In this document: positions 42,721 to 49,657 of the stretch, in pieces
How the letters are laid out: every line of letters starts with the position of its first letter
How positions within the stretch are numbered: the stretch's first letter is position 1
Assembly: GCF_016862195.1 (NCBI RefSeq)
Contig: NZ_BOMM01000005.1
Span: 1 to 53,788 of the forward strand
DNA length: 53,788 bases
DNA from: Paractinoplanes ferrugineus
Lineage (GTDB): Bacteria > Actinomycetota > Actinomycetes > Mycobacteriales > Micromonosporaceae
Direction: 5' to 3'
Position numbers and translations under genes: made by a program
The notes under the pieces: model-generated
The model's input: the letters and a program-made list of their open reading frames with translations, nothing else
What the model was told of the DNA's origin: nothing
Databases searched by the model: none

Positions 42721-43401
42721 GTGACGTTCTCGCCGGGCCGGCTGGTTCTCTATCGCAACATCGACGGGGACCGGCTGGCTTGCGTACGCCCGTGCCGGGT
42801 GATCTCGGACGACGAGCGCGGGCTGCTGCTCTGGCTGGCCCAGGGCAGCCCGGTGCTCGCCGAGCAGGCGGTCGACGGCCGCGGCATCCGCGACATGCCG
42901 TTCGCCGAGTGGATCACCCTGGCCAAGGAGACCGTGACGACCTCCTGGCAGGGGCCGGGCCTGCTCAAGTTCATCCCGCCGACGGGCGACCACTCGGTCT
43001 GGTTCTTCCGCGACGAGCAGGGCAACTTCAAGAACTGGTACGTCAACCTCGAGTACGGGGCCCTGCGCTGGGACGACGGTCACCTGGCCGGGGTCGACGT
43101 GATCGACCAGGACCTGGACGTCGTCGCCTATCCGGATCACTCCTGGGAGTTCAAGGACGAGGACGAGTTCAGCGAGCGGCTGAGCATCCCCGACCACTAC
43201 TGGGTGCGTGACGAGGCCACGGTGCGGGCCGAGGGCGATCGCCTGGTCAGGCTGATCGAGGCGGGCGCGTTCCCGTTCGACGGCACCTGGACGGATTTCC
43301 AGCCCGAGCCCTGGCCGGTGCTCACGACGATCCCCGACGGCTGGGACCGCCCCCCGGTGCCGCGCCGATTTTTCGGGGTTTCGGGCCCGATTGGGAGCTG
43401 A
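42721..43401 (+). CDS. DUF402 protein
   Basis: 226-residue protein of the DUF402 family, which includes Gram-positive nucleoside di/triphosphate phosphatases and RNA-linked domains. Characteristic segments are [53 protein letters not shown] and [20 protein letters not shown], with conserved acidic and Tyr/Trp residues that bind metal and phosphate. GTG 42721 is used; the frame upstream overlaps proS. It sits 16 bp after proS and probably shares its transcript. A phosphatase role is plausible but not proven here. Confidence 0.88.
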   Translation: MTFSPGRLVLYRNIDGDRLACVRPCRVISDDERGLLLWLAQGSPVLAEQAVDGRGIRDMPFAEWITLAKETVTTSWQGPGLLKFIPPTGDHSVWFFRDEQGNFKNWYVNLEYGALRWDDGHLAGVDVIDQDLDVVAYPDHSWEFKDEDEFSERLSIPDHYWVRDEATVRAEGDRLVRLIEAGAFPFDGTWTDFQPEPWPVLTTIPDGWDRPPVPRRFFGVSGPIGS

Positions 43402-43421
43402 CCCGAACCGTCTGGCAGAAT
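43391..43421 (+). promoter_or_regulatory. Candidate promoter of rpsP
   Basis: TTGGGA (43391-43396) and CAGAAT (43416-43421) with a 19-bp spacer, overlapping the end of the DUF402 gene. If used, the rpsP leader is about 130 nt and could carry ribosomal-protein regulation. The spacer is long, so confidence is low. Confidence 0.3.
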
Positions 43422-43556
43422 GGACCCCCGGTATTCGGCACGCGTGAGGCGCCCTCTAACCCTGAGCGCGTTGCCAGTCCATCGAGTCGCGGTCCCGCAT
43501 CCCCACGCGGGTCTGGTGGCTCAACCTCACGCATGCAATCAGGAGCGAAGAAGACC

Positions 43557-44165
43557 GTGGCCGTAAAGATCCGGCTCCTGCGGATGGGCAAGATCCGCAA
43601 CCCGCAGTACCGCATCGTCGTCGCGGACTCGCGCACCAAGCGCGATGGCCGTGCCATCGAATACGTGGGCATCTACCAGCCGAAGCAGAACCCGTCTCTC
43701 ATCGAGGTGAAGTCGGAGCGCGTGCAGTACTGGCTCTCCGTCGGCGCGCAGCCGAGCGAGGCCGTGCAGCGCATCCTCGAGAAGACCGGCGACTGGCAGC
43801 AGTTCAAGGGCCTGCCGGCTCCGCCGCCGCTGCTCGTGGCCGAGGTCAAGAAGAGCCGCACGGAGATCTACGAGGCCGAGTCGAAGGCCGCCGCCGGCGT
43901 TGCCGACACGAAGCCCGCGACCCCGAAGAAGTCCGACAAGGCGAAGGCCGCCGCGGCTCCGGAGGCCAAGGCCACCGAGGCCAAGGCTGCTGAGCCCAAG
44001 GCCGCTGAGCCCACCGAGGCCACCGAGGCCAAGGTTGCCGCTGCTCCGGAGGCCGCCGAGGCCAAGCCGGCGCAGACCGAGGCTGTCGACCCGGCCGAGC
44101 CCAACCGCGAGGCCGTCGCCGAGACCGCGAAGGACCCTGCCGGTGCCGGCGCCGACCAGGACTGA
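43557..44165 (+). CDS. rpsP: Ribosomal protein bS16
   Basis: 202-residue 30S subunit protein. The S16 core is the first 80 residues: [33 protein letters not shown] and [16 protein letters not shown] 120-residue Ala/Lys/Glu/Pro-rich tail follows, with repeated short units such as [11 protein letters not shown] and EATEAKV, predicted disordered. Long tails are usual in actinobacterial S16, but this is a long example (the core family is 80-100 residues). GTG 43557 gives the standard N-terminus [11 protein letters not shown] 43533 adds eight residues. AGGAG at 43541 is 11 nt upstream. It overlaps khpA by 23 nt and leads the ribosome-maturation operon. Confidence 0.96.
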   Translation: MAVKIRLLRMGKIRNPQYRIVVADSRTKRDGRAIEYVGIYQPKQNPSLIEVKSERVQYWLSVGAQPSEAVQRILEKTGDWQQFKGLPAPPPLLVAEVKKSRTEIYEAESKAAAGVADTKPATPKKSDKAKAAAAPEAKATEAKAAEPKAAEPTEATEAKVAAAPEAAEAKPAQTEAVDPAEPNREAVAETAKDPAGAGADQD

Positions 44166-44400
44166 CGGGGCGCTCCGGCCGGCGCTGGAGCACCTCGTCA
44201 AGGGCATCGTCGAAAACCCGGACGACGTCCGGGTCCGGCTGGTCGACTCGCGCCGCGGCAAGCGGCTCGAGGTGCGCGTGCACCCGGAGGACCTGGGAAC
44301 GGTCATCGGGCGCGGCGGGCGCACGGCCAAGGCCCTGCGGCAGGTCATCGGTTCGATCGGTGGGCGCGGCATCCGTGTCGACATCGTCGACGCCTACTGA
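44143..44400 (+). CDS. khpA: KH-domain RNA-binding protein KhpA
   Basis: 85-residue protein. After a short lead, a single KH domain shows [20 protein letters not shown] and the GXXG loop [16 protein letters not shown], ending [10 protein letters not shown]. KhpA (YlqC) binds RNA with KhpB in Gram-positive bacteria. GTG 44143 lies inside the rpsP 3' end in another frame, giving a 23-nt overlap. No closer start codon leaves the whole domain intact, so translational coupling to rpsP is likely. It precedes rimM by 3 bp. Confidence 0.92.
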   Translation: MPAPTRTDGALRPALEHLVKGIVENPDDVRVRLVDSRRGKRLEVRVHPEDLGTVIGRGGRTAKALRQVIGSIGGRGIRVDIVDAY

Positions 44401-44403
44401 CCG

Positions 44404-44970
44404 ATGTTGCTTGTAGTAGGCCAGATCGGTAAGCCGCACGGCATCCGGGGCGAGGTCTCGGTGGCCGTGCGCACGGACGAGCCCGAAGAGCGTTTCACCG
44501 CCGGTTCGGTGTTCACCACGGAGGTCCCCCGGGACCGCCGGGTCAGCACCGGGCCGGCGGCTGCCTCCGCGGGTGTCGCCTATCAGGTCCCGCCCGCGCT
44601 CGTGATCGAGTCGGTGCGGTGGCATCAGGGCCGGGGGATCGTCCAGTTCGAGGGCGTCCACGACCGAAATGTCGCGGAGGCGCTCCGTGGCGTCTTCTTG
44701 CAGGTCGACAGCGACACGTTGACGCCGCCCGCCGATCCTGACGAGTTCCATGACCACCAGCTGATCGGACTGCGGGTCGTGTCGCTCGGCGGCGAGGAGC
44801 TCGGCACGGTGGACCGCATCGATCACGCGCCCTCATCCGACCTGATCGTGCTCAGCAGATCCGGCGGGGGGACGGCGTTGATCCCGTTCGTCAGTCAGAT
44901 GGTGCCCACCGTGGATGTGGCCGGGGGCCGGATCGTCGTGGATCTGCCCGAGGGTCTGCTGGACCTTTGA
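44404..44970 (+). CDS. rimM: 16S rRNA processing protein RimM
   Basis: 188-residue factor that helps assemble the 30S head by binding S19. The N-terminal RimM domain begins [20 protein letters not shown]; the C-terminal PRC-barrel part has [19 protein letters not shown] and ends [25 protein letters not shown]. An insertion around residues 40-65 ([18 protein letters not shown]) is a little longer than in E. coli. ATG 44404 is three bases after the khpA stop. The trmD start follows within 3 nt of its end. Confidence 0.96.
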   Translation: MLLVVGQIGKPHGIRGEVSVAVRTDEPEERFTAGSVFTTEVPRDRRVSTGPAAASAGVAYQVPPALVIESVRWHQGRGIVQFEGVHDRNVAEALRGVFLQVDSDTLTPPADPDEFHDHQLIGLRVVSLGGEELGTVDRIDHAPSSDLIVLSRSGGGTALIPFVSQMVPTVDVAGGRIVVDLPEGLLDL

Positions 44971-44972
44971 GC

Positions 44973-45731
44973 ATGCGCGTCGACGTCATCACCATTTTCC
45001 CCGATTATTTCGGACCGCTGGAGCTGTCGCTCATCGGCAAGGCCCGGGGCGCCGGTCTGCTCGATCTCACCGTGCACGATCTGCGGAAGTGGACCTCCGA
45101 CGTCCACCGGACCGTGGACGACACGCCCTACGGCGGCGGGCCCGGCATGGTCATGCGCCCGGAGCCGTGGGGGCAGGCGCTCGACGCGGTCGGGGCCGGC
45201 ACGCTCGTGGTGCCGTCGCCGGTGGGCAAGCCCTTCACCCAGGCCGACGCGCACGAGCTGGCCTCGCTCGACCACCTGATCTTCGCCTGCGGGCGGTACG
45301 AGGGGATCGATCAGCGGGTCATCGACGACGCGGCGGCACGCCTGCCGGTGCGGGAGATCTCGCTCGGCGACTACGTGCTCTTCGGCGGTGAGGTCGCGGT
45401 GATCGTGATCATGGAGGCCGTCACCCGGCTGCTTCCCGGTGTGCTCGGCAACGCCGACTCGCTCACCGAGGAATCGCATGCGGCCGGTCTGCTGGAGGCC
45501 CCGGTCTACACCAAGCCGGCCTCGTGGCGTGAGCGCGATGTTCCGGACATCCTGCGCTCCGGTGATCACGGCCGGATCGCCCGGTGGCGGCGCGCTCAGT
45601 CGCTGCTGCGGACCGCCGCCCGACGGCCCGACATGCTGGCCGCATACCCTGATGAGTTTTTGGACAAAACGGACAGGAAGACCCTCGCCGAGGGCGGATT
45701 TCAGATCACGCCTCCCGCTGTGGCAGAGTAG
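44973..45731 (+). CDS. trmD: tRNA (guanine-N1)-methyltransferase TrmD
   Basis: 252-residue SPOUT methyltransferase that makes m1G37 and prevents frameshifting. The start is [15 protein letters not shown]; the knot contains [26 protein letters not shown] and [15 protein letters not shown]; the C-terminal tRNA-binding helices have [23 protein letters not shown] 44973 matches the family start; the TTG at 44967 (overlapping the rimM stop) is an alternative adding two residues. It is followed by the 120-bp rplS leader. Confidence 0.96.
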   Translation: MRVDVITIFPDYFGPLELSLIGKARGAGLLDLTVHDLRKWTSDVHRTVDDTPYGGGPGMVMRPEPWGQALDAVGAGTLVVPSPVGKPFTQADAHELASLDHLIFACGRYEGIDQRVIDDAAARLPVREISLGDYVLFGGEVAVIVIMEAVTRLLPGVLGNADSLTEESHAAGLLEAPVYTKPASWRERDVPDILRSGDHGRIARWRRAQSLLRTAARRPDMLAAYPDEFLDKTDRKTLAEGGFQITPPAVAE

Positions 45732-45809
45732 GGAGGTTGCCGTTTTCGCTTCGCGCCGCGGGGTGAAACGAGGATCTTCTGGAGTGGCGGGAGATCAGAA
45801 GTGCCCACC

Positions 45810-45834
45810 GCGCATCGAACTCCGATGCGCTTTA
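45810..45834 (+). promoter_or_regulatory. Hairpin in the rplS leader
   Basis: A perfect 8-bp stem GCGCATCG (45810-45817) with CGATGCGC (45823-45830), loop AACTC, followed by TTTAG. It lies 19 nt before the rplS start, so it could hide the ribosome-binding GAGGATG or act as a weak attenuator. Leader-based autoregulation of L19 is known in Bacillus; homology with that leader is not implied. Confidence 0.45.
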
Positions 45835-45853
45835 GTACGACGAGGATGCAGCG

Positions 45854-46210
45854 ATGAACACGCTGGACGCTCTCGACGCCCAGTCGCAGCGCACCGACCT
45901 TCCCGACTTCCGGGCCGGCGACACCGTCAAGGTGCACGCCCGAGTCGTCGAGGGTAACCGTTCCCGCGTCCAGGTCTTCCAGGGCGTCGTGATCGCCCGC
46001 CAGGGGTCTGGCCTCCGGGAGACCTTCAAGGTCCGGAAGATCAGCTTCGGCGTCGGGGTCGAGCGGACCTACCCGATCAACAGCCCGGCGATCGACCGCA
46101 TCGAGGTCCTCACCAGGGGCGATGTGCGCCGCGCGAAGCTCTACTACCTGCGCGAGCTCCGGGGCAAGAAGGCCAAGATCAAGGAGCTTCGCGAGAAGCA
46201 GTCCGTCTGA
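45854..46210 (+). CDS. rplS: Ribosomal protein bL19
   Basis: 118-residue 50S protein at the subunit interface. Family segments: [78 protein letters not shown] and [15 protein letters not shown]. Length is standard. ATG 45854 is preceded by a GAGGATG-type ribosome-binding site at 45842. It stands alone between trmD (122 bp upstream) and lepB (structured gap downstream). Confidence 0.98.
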   Translation: MNTLDALDAQSQRTDLPDFRAGDTVKVHARVVEGNRSRVQVFQGVVIARQGSGLRETFKVRKISFGVGVERTYPINSPAIDRIEVLTRGDVRRAKLYYLRELRGKKAKIKELREKQSV

Positions 46211-46237
46211 TACCCGTCGATCCGGCCGCGGGCGAAC

Positions 46238-46243
46238 TACGCT
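46238..46243 (+). promoter_or_regulatory. Candidate -10 box of lepB1
   Basis: TACGCT within ACTACGCTTGC, 27 nt after the rplS stop. If used, the transcript would start near 46250 and carry the 46280-46330 hairpin in a leader of about 140 nt. Confidence 0.35.
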
Positions 46244-46279
46244 TGCGCGAGTGCCGGATGGGATCAGTGTGAACCCTTC

Positions 46280-46330
46280 CAGTACTACCGCTCGTAAGTC
46301 TCCGAGAGGGGATACTCGGGCGGTAGTTCT
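46280..46330. terminator. Large structured hairpin between rplS and lepB1
   Basis: CAG-T-ACTACCGCTCG (46280-46294) pairs with CGGGCGGTAGT-T-CTG (46317-46330/1): 11 bp with one G-T pair, a T-T mismatch, then three more base pairs. Inside, CTCC-GAGA-GGGG can form a further stem. No T-run follows. It is either a terminator for rplS transcripts or a regulatory structure in the lepB1 leader. Confidence 0.5.
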
Positions 46331-46389
46331 GTATCCAGCTGGTTCAGTGCTGAATCCGGGGCGGTTTGGCCGGTTGGCGGCGGCGGGAG

Positions 46390-47283
46390 ATGCGAAGCGT
46401 GGAACCGATGCAGGGCTACCGACCGTCGGCGCGGCGGCGGTCGATCACACGGCGTAAGGAAATGCCACTGTGGCAGGAGTTGCCGCTCCTGCTGGTCGTG
46501 GCGTTCTGTCTGGCCGTGCTCATCCGCACGTTCCTGGTGCAGGCCTTCTACATCCCCAGCGGGTCGATGGAGAAGACGCTCCTGGTCAAGGACCGCGTCC
46601 TGGTCAACAAGGTCATCTATGACATGCGTGACCCGATACGCGGCGAGATCGTGGTCTTCCGCGGCACCGACAACTGGGCGCCCGAGGTGACCGAGCCGGT
46701 CAGCAACAGCTTCGCCGCCAAGCTCGGGCGCACAGTCGGGGATCTCGTCGGGGTCAGCCGCCCGGGGGAACGCGACTTCATCAAACGGGTGATCGGTCTG
46801 CCCGGTGACAAGGTCGCCTGCTGCGACGCCAAGGGCCGGATCACAGTCAACGGCGTGGGCATGGACGAGGCGTACATCGCCGATGGTTACAACTCCGACC
46901 TGAACCAGCCGCCCAACCCGACGCAGTGCACCAGCCGGCGTTTCGCCGAGGTGACCATCCCGCAGGGTGAGATGTTCGTCATGGGCGACCATCGGGCCGT
47001 CTCGCAGGACGCCAGGTGCCAGGGCCCGGTCCCGATCAAGAACGTGATCGGCCGCGCTTTCGTGATCGTCTGGCCGAGCAGCCGTTTCACCAGCCTCTCC
47101 GTGCCCGAGGTCTGGAAGGCCTACGCCGCCGATCATCCGACCGCCGCCGCCGAGGGACAGGTTCCGGTACGCCGCGATAAGCCCATCTCCGAGGCAATCG
47201 TCTTACCGTTTCTGTTTAGTGCCGGACTATCCGCGCGTTCCAGGCTGAAGTTCGCGACAAGGCGTCGTAGGCTCCGTTCGTGA
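46390..47283 (+). CDS. lepB: Signal peptidase I (first copy)
   Basis: 297-residue membrane serine protease that removes signal peptides from exported proteins. A basic cytoplasmic N-terminus (YRPSARRRSITRRKEMPLWQ) precedes one helix (LPLLLVVAFCLAVLIRTFLV). Catalytic Ser is in FYIPSGSMEKTL, the Lys in RDFIKRVIGLPGDKV, and VMGDHR is box D/E. The C-terminal 50 residues after WKAYAADHP, ending RSRLKFATRRRRLRS, are an unusual basic tail with a short hydrophobic patch. ATG 46390 is my choice; TTG 46366 and ATG 46408 are alternatives, since no clear ribosome-binding site decides. Its 3' end carries the -10 box for the next gene and overlaps it by 4 nt. Confidence 0.93.
   Translation: MRSVEPMQGYRPSARRRSITRRKEMPLWQELPLLLVVAFCLAVLIRTFLVQAFYIPSGSMEKTLLVKDRVLVNKVIYDMRDPIRGEIVVFRGTDNWAPEVTEPVSNSFAAKLGRTVGDLVGVSRPGERDFIKRVIGLPGDKVACCDAKGRITVNGVGMDEAYIADGYNSDLNQPPNPTQCTSRRFAEVTIPQGEMFVMGDHRAVSQDARCQGPVPIKNVIGRAFVIVWPSSRFTSLSVPEVWKAYAADHPTAAAEGQVPVRRDKPISEAIVLPFLFSAGLSARSRLKFATRRRRLRS
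47268..47273 (+). promoter_or_regulatory. Candidate -10 box, leaderless lepB2
   Basis: TAGGCT within the last codons of lepB1, 6 nt before the GTG of lepB2 (47280). A promoter here would give the second signal peptidase gene its own leaderless transcript in addition to coupling by the GTGA overlap. No clear -35. Confidence 0.45.
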
Positions 47284-47927
47284 TTGACGAGCAGACCGAA
47301 AAGCGCCGGGGCTCCTTCTGGCGCGAGCTTCCCATCCTGCTGGGTGTCGCGATCCTCGTCGCCGTCCTGGTGCGCGCGTTCGTCCTGCAGACCTTCTACA
47401 TCCCGAGCCCGTCGATGGAGCACACGCTCAACGTGCTGGACCGGGTGCTGGTCAACAAGCTCGTCTACGACTTCCGCGACCCGCGTCGCGGCGAGATCAT
47501 CGTCTTCAAGGCGCCCGACGACTGGCAGTCCGGCGCCGAGGGCGAAGACTTCATCAAGCGCATCATCGGGACGCCTGGCGATCACATCATCTGCTGCGAC
47601 GCCCAGGAGCGCCTGATGATCAACGGTAAGTCCCTGGACGAGCCGTACATCTACAAGGACGCCGACGGCAACCAGGACCCGGCCGCCGACCGCAAGTTCG
47701 ACATCACCGTGCCGGCCAACCGCCTGTGGGTGATGGGTGACCACCGCTCCGCCTCCGGCGACTCCCTCGAGCACTACGAGGAGACCAACGACATCCAGGA
47801 GGCGACGATCCCCGAGGATTCGGTGATCGGGCGCGCCTTCACGGTGTTCTGGCCGGTCAAGCGGGCTACGTGGCTGTCGGTGCCGGACGGCTTCGACAAC
47901 ATCCCGAATGCCTCGCCCGCGAAGTGA
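47280..47927 (+). CDS. lepB: Signal peptidase I (second copy)
   Basis: 215-residue signal peptidase. Cytoplasmic start IDEQTEKRRGSFWRELPI, one helix (LLGVAILVAVLVRAFVL), catalytic Ser in FYIPSPSMEHTLN, Lys in DFIKRIIGTPGDHI, then a paired CC also seen in the first copy, and VMGDHRSASGDS. It lacks the N- and C-terminal extensions of lepB1. Tandem lepB genes between rplS and rnhB are usual in actinomycetes. GTG 47280 overlaps the lepB1 stop by 4 nt. Confidence 0.95.
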   Translation: MIDEQTEKRRGSFWRELPILLGVAILVAVLVRAFVLQTFYIPSPSMEHTLNVLDRVLVNKLVYDFRDPRRGEIIVFKAPDDWQSGAEGEDFIKRIIGTPGDHIICCDAQERLMINGKSLDEPYIYKDADGNQDPAADRKFDITVPANRLWVMGDHRSASGDSLEHYEETNDIQEATIPEDSVIGRAFTVFWPVKRATWLSVPDGFDNIPNASPAK

Positions 47928-47962
47928 CCTCGACCCGGTCGAAAGATCCACGAGGAGCGCAT

Positions 47963-47968
47963 TAGCCT
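47963..47968 (+). promoter_or_regulatory. Candidate -10 box, leaderless Nudix gene
   Basis: TAGCCT ends 7 nt before the GTG at 47976 and no ribosome-binding site lies between. GAGGAG occurs at 47952, too far upstream to serve this start. A leaderless transcript is likely. Confidence 0.5.
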
Positions 47969-47975
47969 TGGTCGG

Positions 47976-48419
47976 GTGACCGTCCTCGACCGCCGCGCCG
48001 CTCGCGTACTGCTCGTCGACGCCGCGGGCCGCACGCTGCTGCTGCACGGCGGCGATCCGGCCCGGCCCGGCGAACGATGGTGGTTCACCCCCGGCGGCGG
48101 GCTCGACGCCGGGGAGTCGCCCGCCGAGGGCGCCGCCCGCGAGCTGGCCGAGGAGACCGGTCTGCGGATCGACCCGGCCCAGTTGGGCGAGCCGGTCTGG
48201 CACGAGGTCGCCGAGTTCAGCTTCCGCGAGCAGCAATACCGGCAGGATCAGGTCTTCTTCCTGCTGCGGGTGAGCGAGTGGCAGGTCGACACGGCCGGCA
48301 TGGATCAGAACGAGCAGCAGACCATCACCGAGCACCGATGGTGGTCGCCCGCCGAGATCGAGGCCAGTCGGGAGCAGATCTTCCCGGCCTCGCTCGTGTC
48401 TCTGCTCGGGAGCCTCTGA
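47976..48419 (+). CDS. Nudix hydrolase
   Basis: 147-residue pyrophosphohydrolase. The Nudix box is complete: GGGLDAGESPAEGAARELAEETGL fits GX5EX7REUXEEXGU, with the REXXEE glutamates that bind metal. Flanking parts: ARVLLVDAAGRTLLLHGGDP at the start and EHRWWSPAEIEASREQIFPA at the end. The substrate could be a nucleotide, ADP-ribose or a CoA derivative and cannot be told. GTG 47976 is used, and the TGATG junction overlaps the rnhB start by one base. A Nudix gene between lepB and rnhB is common in actinomycetes. Confidence 0.93.
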   Translation: MTVLDRRAARVLLVDAAGRTLLLHGGDPARPGERWWFTPGGGLDAGESPAEGAARELAEETGLRIDPAQLGEPVWHEVAEFSFREQQYRQDQVFFLLRVSEWQVDTAGMDQNEQQTITEHRWWSPAEIEASREQIFPASLVSLLGSL

Positions 48420-49261
48420 TGCTGGCCCCGCCGCGCACCGTCGTCCGCCGGGAAGGCGGCCTCTACGCCCTCGAGCGGGCCCTGCAGCGCCGTGGCTTCC
48501 GCCAGGTGGCCGGAGCCGACGAAGCCGGTCGTGGCGCCTGTGCGGGTCCTCTGGTGGCCGCCGCGGCGATCCTGCCCGAGGGCAAGCGCGGGGAGGTTCC
48601 CGGCCTCGCCGATTCCAAGCTGCTGACGCCGGCCGCCCGGGAGCGTGTCTACGCCGAGGTGGTCGACCGGGCGCTCGCCTGGTCCGTCATGATCATCCCG
48701 GCGACCGAGGTCGATGCGCGCGGGCTCCACGTGTGCAATCTGGCGGCGATGCGCCGCGCGCTCGCGTCCCTGACCACCGCCCCGGAATATGTGTTGACCG
48801 ACGGTTTCCCGGTCGACGGCCTCGGCGTGCCGGGCCTCGCCGTGTGGAAGGGCGACCGGGTGGCCGCCTGTGTGGCCGCGGCGAGCGTGTTGGCCAAGGT
48901 CACCCGAGACCGGATCATGGTGGAGATGGACGATCAGTTCCCCGACTACGGCTTCGCCGTGCACAAGGGGTACATCACCGACGACCACAGCGCCGCGCTC
49001 AAGCGGCACGGCCCGTGCGCGGAGCACCGCTTCTCGTACGTGAACGTGGCGGCCGTGTCGGGCCGGGGCAATCGGCCGCCCCGGGCGCGGCGTCCCGTTC
49101 CTTTTGACGGACAACAACAGCTGCTGTTTGATGCATCAGCGGCCGAGCCCGCGATGCTTTCGGGCGCCGCTGAAGGTACCGTCGGCGTGGCGTCGGGCGA
49201 CCAGCCTCAGCCGTCGCCGATGGTGGGGGAAGATGAGGCCATGGAGGGCGAGAAGCGATGA
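48419..49261 (+). CDS. rnhB: Ribonuclease HII
   Basis: 280-residue RNase HII that nicks DNA at ribonucleotides. Catalytic acids D34 and E35 are in GADEAGRG (34-39) with D128 in VLTDGFP; the later acidic motif is in MDDQFPDYGF. YGFAVHKGYITDDHSAALKR is family-typical. The ending at about residue 215 is followed by a 65-residue tail (from RGNRPPRARR) that is Pro/Ala/Gly-rich and probably disordered. ATG 48419 shares one base with the Nudix stop. The DUF2469 start overlaps its stop by 4 nt. Confidence 0.95.
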   Translation: MLAPPRTVVRREGGLYALERALQRRGFRQVAGADEAGRGACAGPLVAAAAILPEGKRGEVPGLADSKLLTPAARERVYAEVVDRALAWSVMIIPATEVDARGLHVCNLAAMRRALASLTTAPEYVLTDGFPVDGLGVPGLAVWKGDRVAACVAAASVLAKVTRDRIMVEMDDQFPDYGFAVHKGYITDDHSAALKRHGPCAEHRFSYVNVAAVSGRGNRPPRARRPVPFDGQQQLLFDASAAEPAMLSGAAEGTVGVASGDQPQPSPMVGEDEAMEGEKR

Positions 49262-49584
49262 GCGCAGAGGATCTCGAGAAGTACGAGACCGAGATGGAGC
49301 TGCAGCTCTACCGGGAGTACCGCGATATCGTCCGCCAGTTCTCCTACGTGGTGGAGACGGAGCGCCGGTTCTACCTGGCCAACCAGGTCGACCTGCACGT
49401 GCGCAACTCGGACGGCGAGGTGTATTTCGAGGTCGAGATGCACGACGCCTGGGTGTGGGACATGTACCGTCCTGCCCGGTTCGTCAAGAACGTCCGTGTT
49501 ATGACGTTCAAGGACGTGAACGTTGAGGAACTGGAGAAGCCGGACATCTCGTTGCCGGACGAAGCCGGCTTCGGCGGCAGCTGA
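49258..49584 (+). CDS. DUF2469 protein
   Basis: 108-residue conserved actinobacterial protein that almost always follows rnhB. Segments: MSAEDLEKYETEMELQLYRE, IVRQFSYVVETERRFYLANQ, DLHVRNSDGEVYFEVEMHDA and WVWDMYRPARFVKNVRVMTF. It is acidic at the N-terminus and seems cytoplasmic. Its biochemical role is unknown. ATG 49258 overlaps rnhB by 4 nt. A DnaA-box-like sequence and a hairpin follow the stop. Confidence 0.95.
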   Translation: MSAEDLEKYETEMELQLYREYRDIVRQFSYVVETERRFYLANQVDLHVRNSDGEVYFEVEMHDAWVWDMYRPARFVKNVRVMTFKDVNVEELEKPDISLPDEAGFGGS

Positions 49585-49588
49585 GTAG

Positions 49589-49597
49589 TTATCCACA
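49589..49597 (+). promoter_or_regulatory. Consensus DnaA box
   Basis: TTATCCACA, an exact match to the classic DnaA-box consensus, starts 5 bp after the DUF2469 stop and overlaps the left arm of the 49596-49631 hairpin. A second 7-of-9 match to TTGTCCACA, CCGTCCACA, lies at 49606-49614. There is no AT-rich unwinding region, so this is not an origin; it could titrate DnaA or be chance. Confidence 0.4.
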
Positions 49598-49631
49598 AAG
49601 TGCGGCCGTCCACAGGGGCGGCCGCACTTTG
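49596..49631. terminator. Strong hairpin after DUF2469
   Basis: A perfect 13-bp stem CAAAGTGCGGCCG (49596-49608) with CGGCCGCACTTTG (49619-49631) and 10-nt loop TCCACAGGGG. It lies 12 nt after the DUF2469 stop. The right arm ends in CTTTG, giving only a short T-run. Probably terminates the rnhB-DUF2469 transcript. Confidence 0.7.
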
Positions 49632-49657
49632 CTTCGTCCTCCGTCAGGGTGAAAGCC

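Noticed and set aside
49589..49631. Replication origin
   Set aside because: Only one perfect DnaA box and no AT-rich unwinding region or dnaA/dnaN neighbour.
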